This document shows positions 51,897 to 53,147 of a stretch of DNA of 53,147 bases, piece by piece; the first letter of the stretch is position 1, and every line of letters starts with the position of its first letter. A model generated the notes under the pieces. That model had not been told where the DNA came from. It did no database searches and worked only from the letters and a program-made list of their open reading frames with translations. Source of the stretch: CAYNQK01 sp964470375 (GTDB lineage Bacteria; Spirochaetota; Spirochaetia; Treponematales; JBGSOB01); the NCBI GenBank assembly GCA_964470375.1, contig CAYYCP010000015.1, forward strand, positions 1 through 53,147. Reading direction: 5' to 3'. A program made the position numbers and the translations under genes.

Positions 51897-53147
51897 ATGT
51901 CGATCAACGAAAGGCTAAGGGAACTTGCGACCGTCGACATTTTTAAGGATGTGGCCCAGGCCGAATGGTTCATCGGGCGGCCGTTTTATTTCGACTTCAA
52001 CAAGATGAAGATTCTCTCCAACGACCACTGGAAGGAAAAGGTCGGTGGCGTGCCAGCAGGTTCATTCCTCACAGCACTCTATGACAACGGCGAAGACCGC
52101 CCCGAGGTAGTGCTCCTACGGGTTCTCGGCCCAACCGCCCTGCCATCCGATTCGGACGTTATCGCAGCCATGGTCGACTACTACAAGGAGAGCGAAGGCG
52201 CCGAAGCCACGTCGGGCAAGCTCGACAGCTACACCCGCTACGAGTTTCAGTTCTCGGGATTTGAGTGTCGGGTTCTCGGCTCGTTCTATCGTACCCAAGA
52301 GGGGCAGACATGCTTCGCCGCCGACGTCGACAACTTCTACGGTCCAAACAACTATTCTGTCTACCGTCCATCCGGGAAAGTCCTCGAGTACATCGTCAAT
52401 TTCCGCGAGGGTAATGGGCTGCCTGGCGGTCCGGGGGATCAACGGATCGGGGAAGTCCGCTACGCATCGAGTCGCCGTCACGCGCAAAGAGCCTCCGTGC
52501 CTGTCTATGTCTCGGCTCTTGATTACCTCGGGAAGCGTACAGCGCTCTTCGGTATGACGCGTACAGGCAAGTCGAATACAGTGAAAAAAATTATTCAAGC
52601 CACTGCGGAACTGGCGGCCTCTGGCGCAAAGCTTGGCGGCGCCCCCGTTGCACCTATCGGCCAGATCATTTTTGATGTGAACGGCGAGTACGCCAACGAC
52701 AACCAGCAGGATCAGGGTACCGCGATCTACCAACTCTACGGTGAGAACGTGACTCGATACAGCATACTTCAAAAGCCCAGTTTCAAGGTAATGAAGCTGA
52801 ATTTTTACCGTCAGCTACTTGAAGGCTTCGAGATGATCCGGTTCAACCTTCAGGATGACAACGCAGTGTACACTCAGGCGTTTCTCAATGTGAATTGGGA
52901 GATACCGGATTCGCAGGATAAAAGCGCAACTATCAGGCATGAGCGACGGCTTGCATGCTACCAAGCCATTCTTGGGGAAGCGGGTTTTACTGTTCCCTCT
53001 GGTCATTCTGTCCGCTTCACTGGTGCCAAAGATATTAATGATGCTGTCGGGCTCGACCCTACAACGGGGCTCTCGGTAGCCGACGCTGCACATTGGTTCA
53101 CGTGGGTATGGGAGAATTATGACACTCATGCCTTCTTCACGAATTAC
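51897..53147 (+). CDS. HerA-like (DUF87) ATPase, 3' end beyond window
   Basis: 417 residues are visible from the ATG at 51897 (AGGAGG 8 nt upstream), and the frame is open at the last base. Residues about 1-200 are an N-terminal beta-rich region similar to the HAS-barrel of HerA proteins. Walker A is GMTRTGKS (219-226) and Walker B IIFDVNGEY (D260). HerA ATPases form hexamers that pump DNA, in repair with NurA or in defence systems with nucleases, SIR2 or methyltransferases. The preceding methyltransferase makes the second option likely. The rest of the ATPase core and any nuclease lie outside. Confidence 0.85.
   Translation, partial: MSINERLRELATVDIFKDVAQAEWFIGRPFYFDFNKMKILSNDHWKEKVGGVPAGSFLTALYDNGEDRPEVVLLRVLGPTALPSDSDVIAAMVDYYKESEGAEATSGKLDSYTRYEFQFSGFECRVLGSFYRTQEGQTCFAADVDNFYGPNNYSVYRPSGKVLEYIVNFREGNGLPGGPGDQRIGEVRYASSRRHAQRASVPVYVSALDYLGKRTALFGMTRTGKSNTVKKIIQATAELAASGAKLGGAPVAPIGQIIFDVNGEYANDNQQDQGTAIYQLYGENVTRYSILQKPSFKVMKLNFYRQLLEGFEMIRFNLQDDNAVYTQAFLNVNWEIPDSQDKSATIRHERRLACYQAILGEAGFTVPSGHSVRFTGAKDINDAVGLDPTTGLSVADAAHWFTWVWENYDTHAFFTNY

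Overview
The window is a GC-rich, densely coding stretch of a Gram-negative-type genome. It has outer-membrane-like barrels, lipoproteins with loose lipoboxes, short intergenic gaps and many ATGA stop/start overlaps. My best guess is a high-GC spirochaete (Spirochaetota). This rests on the envelope proteins and overall gene style, not on a marker gene, so confidence is low to moderate. A 100-N assembly gap lies at 3029-3128. The last 2.7 kb looks foreign: base composition is visibly lower in GC, and an integrase remnant sits at its edge. No rRNA, tRNA or CRISPR array was seen.

Layout. 1-10.8 kb: end of a glutathione peroxidase; a two-gene minus-strand operon (outer-membrane barrel, then a repetitive beta-helix protein); a plus-strand pair made of a barrel/transglutaminase/TPR protein and a 1396-residue Ig-repeat lipoprotein. 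10.8-14 kb: a flavodoxin-ferredoxin EFR1 protein, a decayed MFS gene, an intact MFS gene and a DMT-family protein. 14-19.3 kb: an ArsR-controlled island with a split permease, a small thioredoxin, a DGC zinc-binding protein, a full-length ArsP-like permease, an anchored thioredoxin, CcdA and thioredoxin-type ArsC, which together fit arsenic/metalloid handling. 19.4-32.7 kb: TetR with a DUF6653 protein, a GH2 glycosidase, an ABC-2 exporter, a hybrid histidine kinase, Ddl, a GH20 hexosaminidase and an iron alcohol dehydrogenase.

32.9-41.7 kb is the most interesting part. Seven overlapping plus-strand genes encode four B12-binding-type radical SAM enzymes (three of them close paralogues), a GH3-family acyl-adenylating amido synthetase and two GNAT-like proteins. 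The order and translational coupling suggest one biosynthetic pathway for an unknown, probably acylated product. 42-49 kb: an unrecognised protein, a dicarboxylate symporter, a Cthe_2159-type carbohydrate-binding surface protein, and a carotenoid-finishing set (CrtN-like desaturase with an Fe-S tail and a frameshift, CrtQ-like glycosyltransferase, CrtO-like acyltransferase). 49.3-50.5 kb: a lysine/alanine-rich histone-like protein and two gene remnants. 50.5 kb to the end: a DNA methyltransferase followed by a HerA-like ATPase that runs off the window, probably the start of a defence island.

A recurrent regulatory theme is genes without a Shine-Dalgarno sequence whose -10 box lies 6-10 nt before the start codon, implying leaderless mRNAs. 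The clearest case is the divergent arsR/permease promoter, where both -35 boxes lie inside one palindrome.
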